5,608 nt of DNA from JANYCG01 sp031365665 (GTDB taxonomy: Bacteria > Pseudomonadota > Gammaproteobacteria > Burkholderiales > Burkholderiaceae_C): assembly GCA_031365665.1 (NCBI GenBank), contig JANLYO010000136.1, forward strand, positions 1 through 5,608, in the 5' to 3' direction. This document shows positions 5,359 to 5,608 of this stretch, piece by piece (within the stretch, counting starts at the first letter, position 1; every line of letters starts with the position of its first letter). The notes under the pieces were generated by a model. The model saw only the letters and a program-made list of their open reading frames with translations. It had not been told where the DNA came from and ran no database searches. Both the position numbers and the translations under genes were made by a program.

Positions 5359-5459
5359 CTTGCCACTGAGTGTGCTGCGCTGCCCCTTGGCCCTGCAAAG
5401 GGCCACGTGGCGGCCCATGGGGCGCAGCCTTGCTTGGGGCGGCCCTGCGCGGCGGCAAG
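5359..5459. repeat. GC-rich nested inverted-repeat element between nuoC and nuoD
   Basis: The 126-bp spacer 5349-5474 has no credible gene and holds a palindromic block bounded by CTTGCC (5359-5364) and GGCAAG (5454-5459). Inside, GCTGCGC at 5374-5380 pairs with GCGCAGC at 5422-5428, and CCC at 5383-5385 can continue with GGG at 5419-5421. The apex is TGGCCCT-GCAA-AGGGCCA at 5388-5405, a 7-bp stem closed by a GNRA-type tetraloop. Alternative pairings exist: GGGCC/GGCCC at 5400-5416, CCACGTGG at 5403-5410, and GCGCAG/CTGCGC at 5422-5450. It has no T-run, so it is not a standard terminator. I vaguely recall similar GC-rich palindromes dispersed between genes in Comamonadaceae, so a REP-like element is the best guess. 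Confidence 0.55.
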
Positions 5460-5474
5460 TCTTCATGGAATGTT

Positions 5475-5608
5475 ATGGCTGAGATCAAAAACTACACGCT
5501 GAACTTTGGGCCGCAACACCCAGCCGCACACGGCGTGTTGCGTTTGGTGCTTGAGCTTGATGGTGAAGTGATTCAGCGTGCCGACCCGCACATCGGCTTG
5601 CTGCACCG
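5475..5608 (+). CDS. nuoD: NADH-quinone oxidoreductase subunit D, 5' part
   Basis: NuoD (49-kDa subunit) forms, with NuoB, the quinone-reducing site of complex I. Only the first 44 codons and two bases are inside the window, of about 417 expected. The ATG at 5475 gives the family N-terminus [20 protein letters not shown]. The conserved GPQHPAAHG is at 12-20; its H15 lies in the loop that lines the quinone site. ADPHIGLLH at 36-44 follows as expected. A weak GGAA at 5467-5470 could act as ribosome binding site. It sits just downstream of the outer arm of the GC-rich repeat block, so folding of that block could affect initiation. Confidence 0.96.

Noticed and set aside
4590..5366. 258-codon open frame on the minus strand across nuoB and nuoC
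   Set aside because: It is antisense to clear complex I genes, spans two of them and shows no recognisable domain.
5296..5502. 68-codon frame bridging the nuoC end and nuoD start
   Set aside because: It overlaps both genes in another frame and consists mostly of translated palindromic spacer; no ribosome binding site or family resemblance.

Overview
This is a conserved chromosomal core segment, most likely from a betaproteobacterium of the order Burkholderiales. The protein sequences look closest to the Comamonadaceae (Rhodoferax/Polaromonas/Acidovorax type), judged from memory and not by a search. Supporting signs are the GC-rich coding DNA with G/C-rich third codon positions, separate nuoC and nuoD genes (not the enteric nuoCD fusion), a SecG with a long Ala/Pro-rich tail, and the gene order pnp - quinone oxidoreductase - tpiA - secG - tRNA-Leu - nuoABCD. 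I recall this order as typical of the group. All genes are on the + strand.

Layout. The window opens inside pnp (3' two thirds: second RNase PH core, KH, S1, and an unusual DRP-repeat tail). A 110-bp gap, extremely AT-rich over its first 86 bp, follows, with a candidate promoter and a palindrome. Next is a compact cluster of a PIG3-type NAD(P)H:quinone oxidoreductase, tpiA and secG, with gaps of 20 and 30 bp. The secG 3' flank holds an inverted repeat plus T-run that could be a terminator, immediately followed by a -10-like box. A tRNA-Leu(GAG) gene with encoded CCA then sits 35 bp before nuoA, and the respiratory complex I operon begins: nuoA, nuoB, nuoC and the first 44 codons of nuoD. The nuoC-nuoD junction carries a 126-bp GC-rich spacer with nested inverted repeats, which is the least ordinary DNA in the window.

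How the genes work together. pnp serves RNA decay, the middle cluster mixes redox, glycolysis and protein export (probably linked only by position), and the nuo genes encode the start of the proton-pumping NADH:quinone oxidoreductase. NuoA belongs to the membrane arm, NuoB carries cluster N2, and NuoC and NuoD are peripheral-arm subunits near the quinone site. The tRNA gene lies where a nuo leader transcript would start, so the two may share a promoter.

I see no mobile element, CRISPR array, toxin-antitoxin pair, defence genes or other evidence of a new multi-gene system. The points worth a second look are small: the nuoC-nuoD structured spacer, the AT-rich island, the PNPase tail, and the terminator/promoter/tRNA arrangement ahead of nuo.
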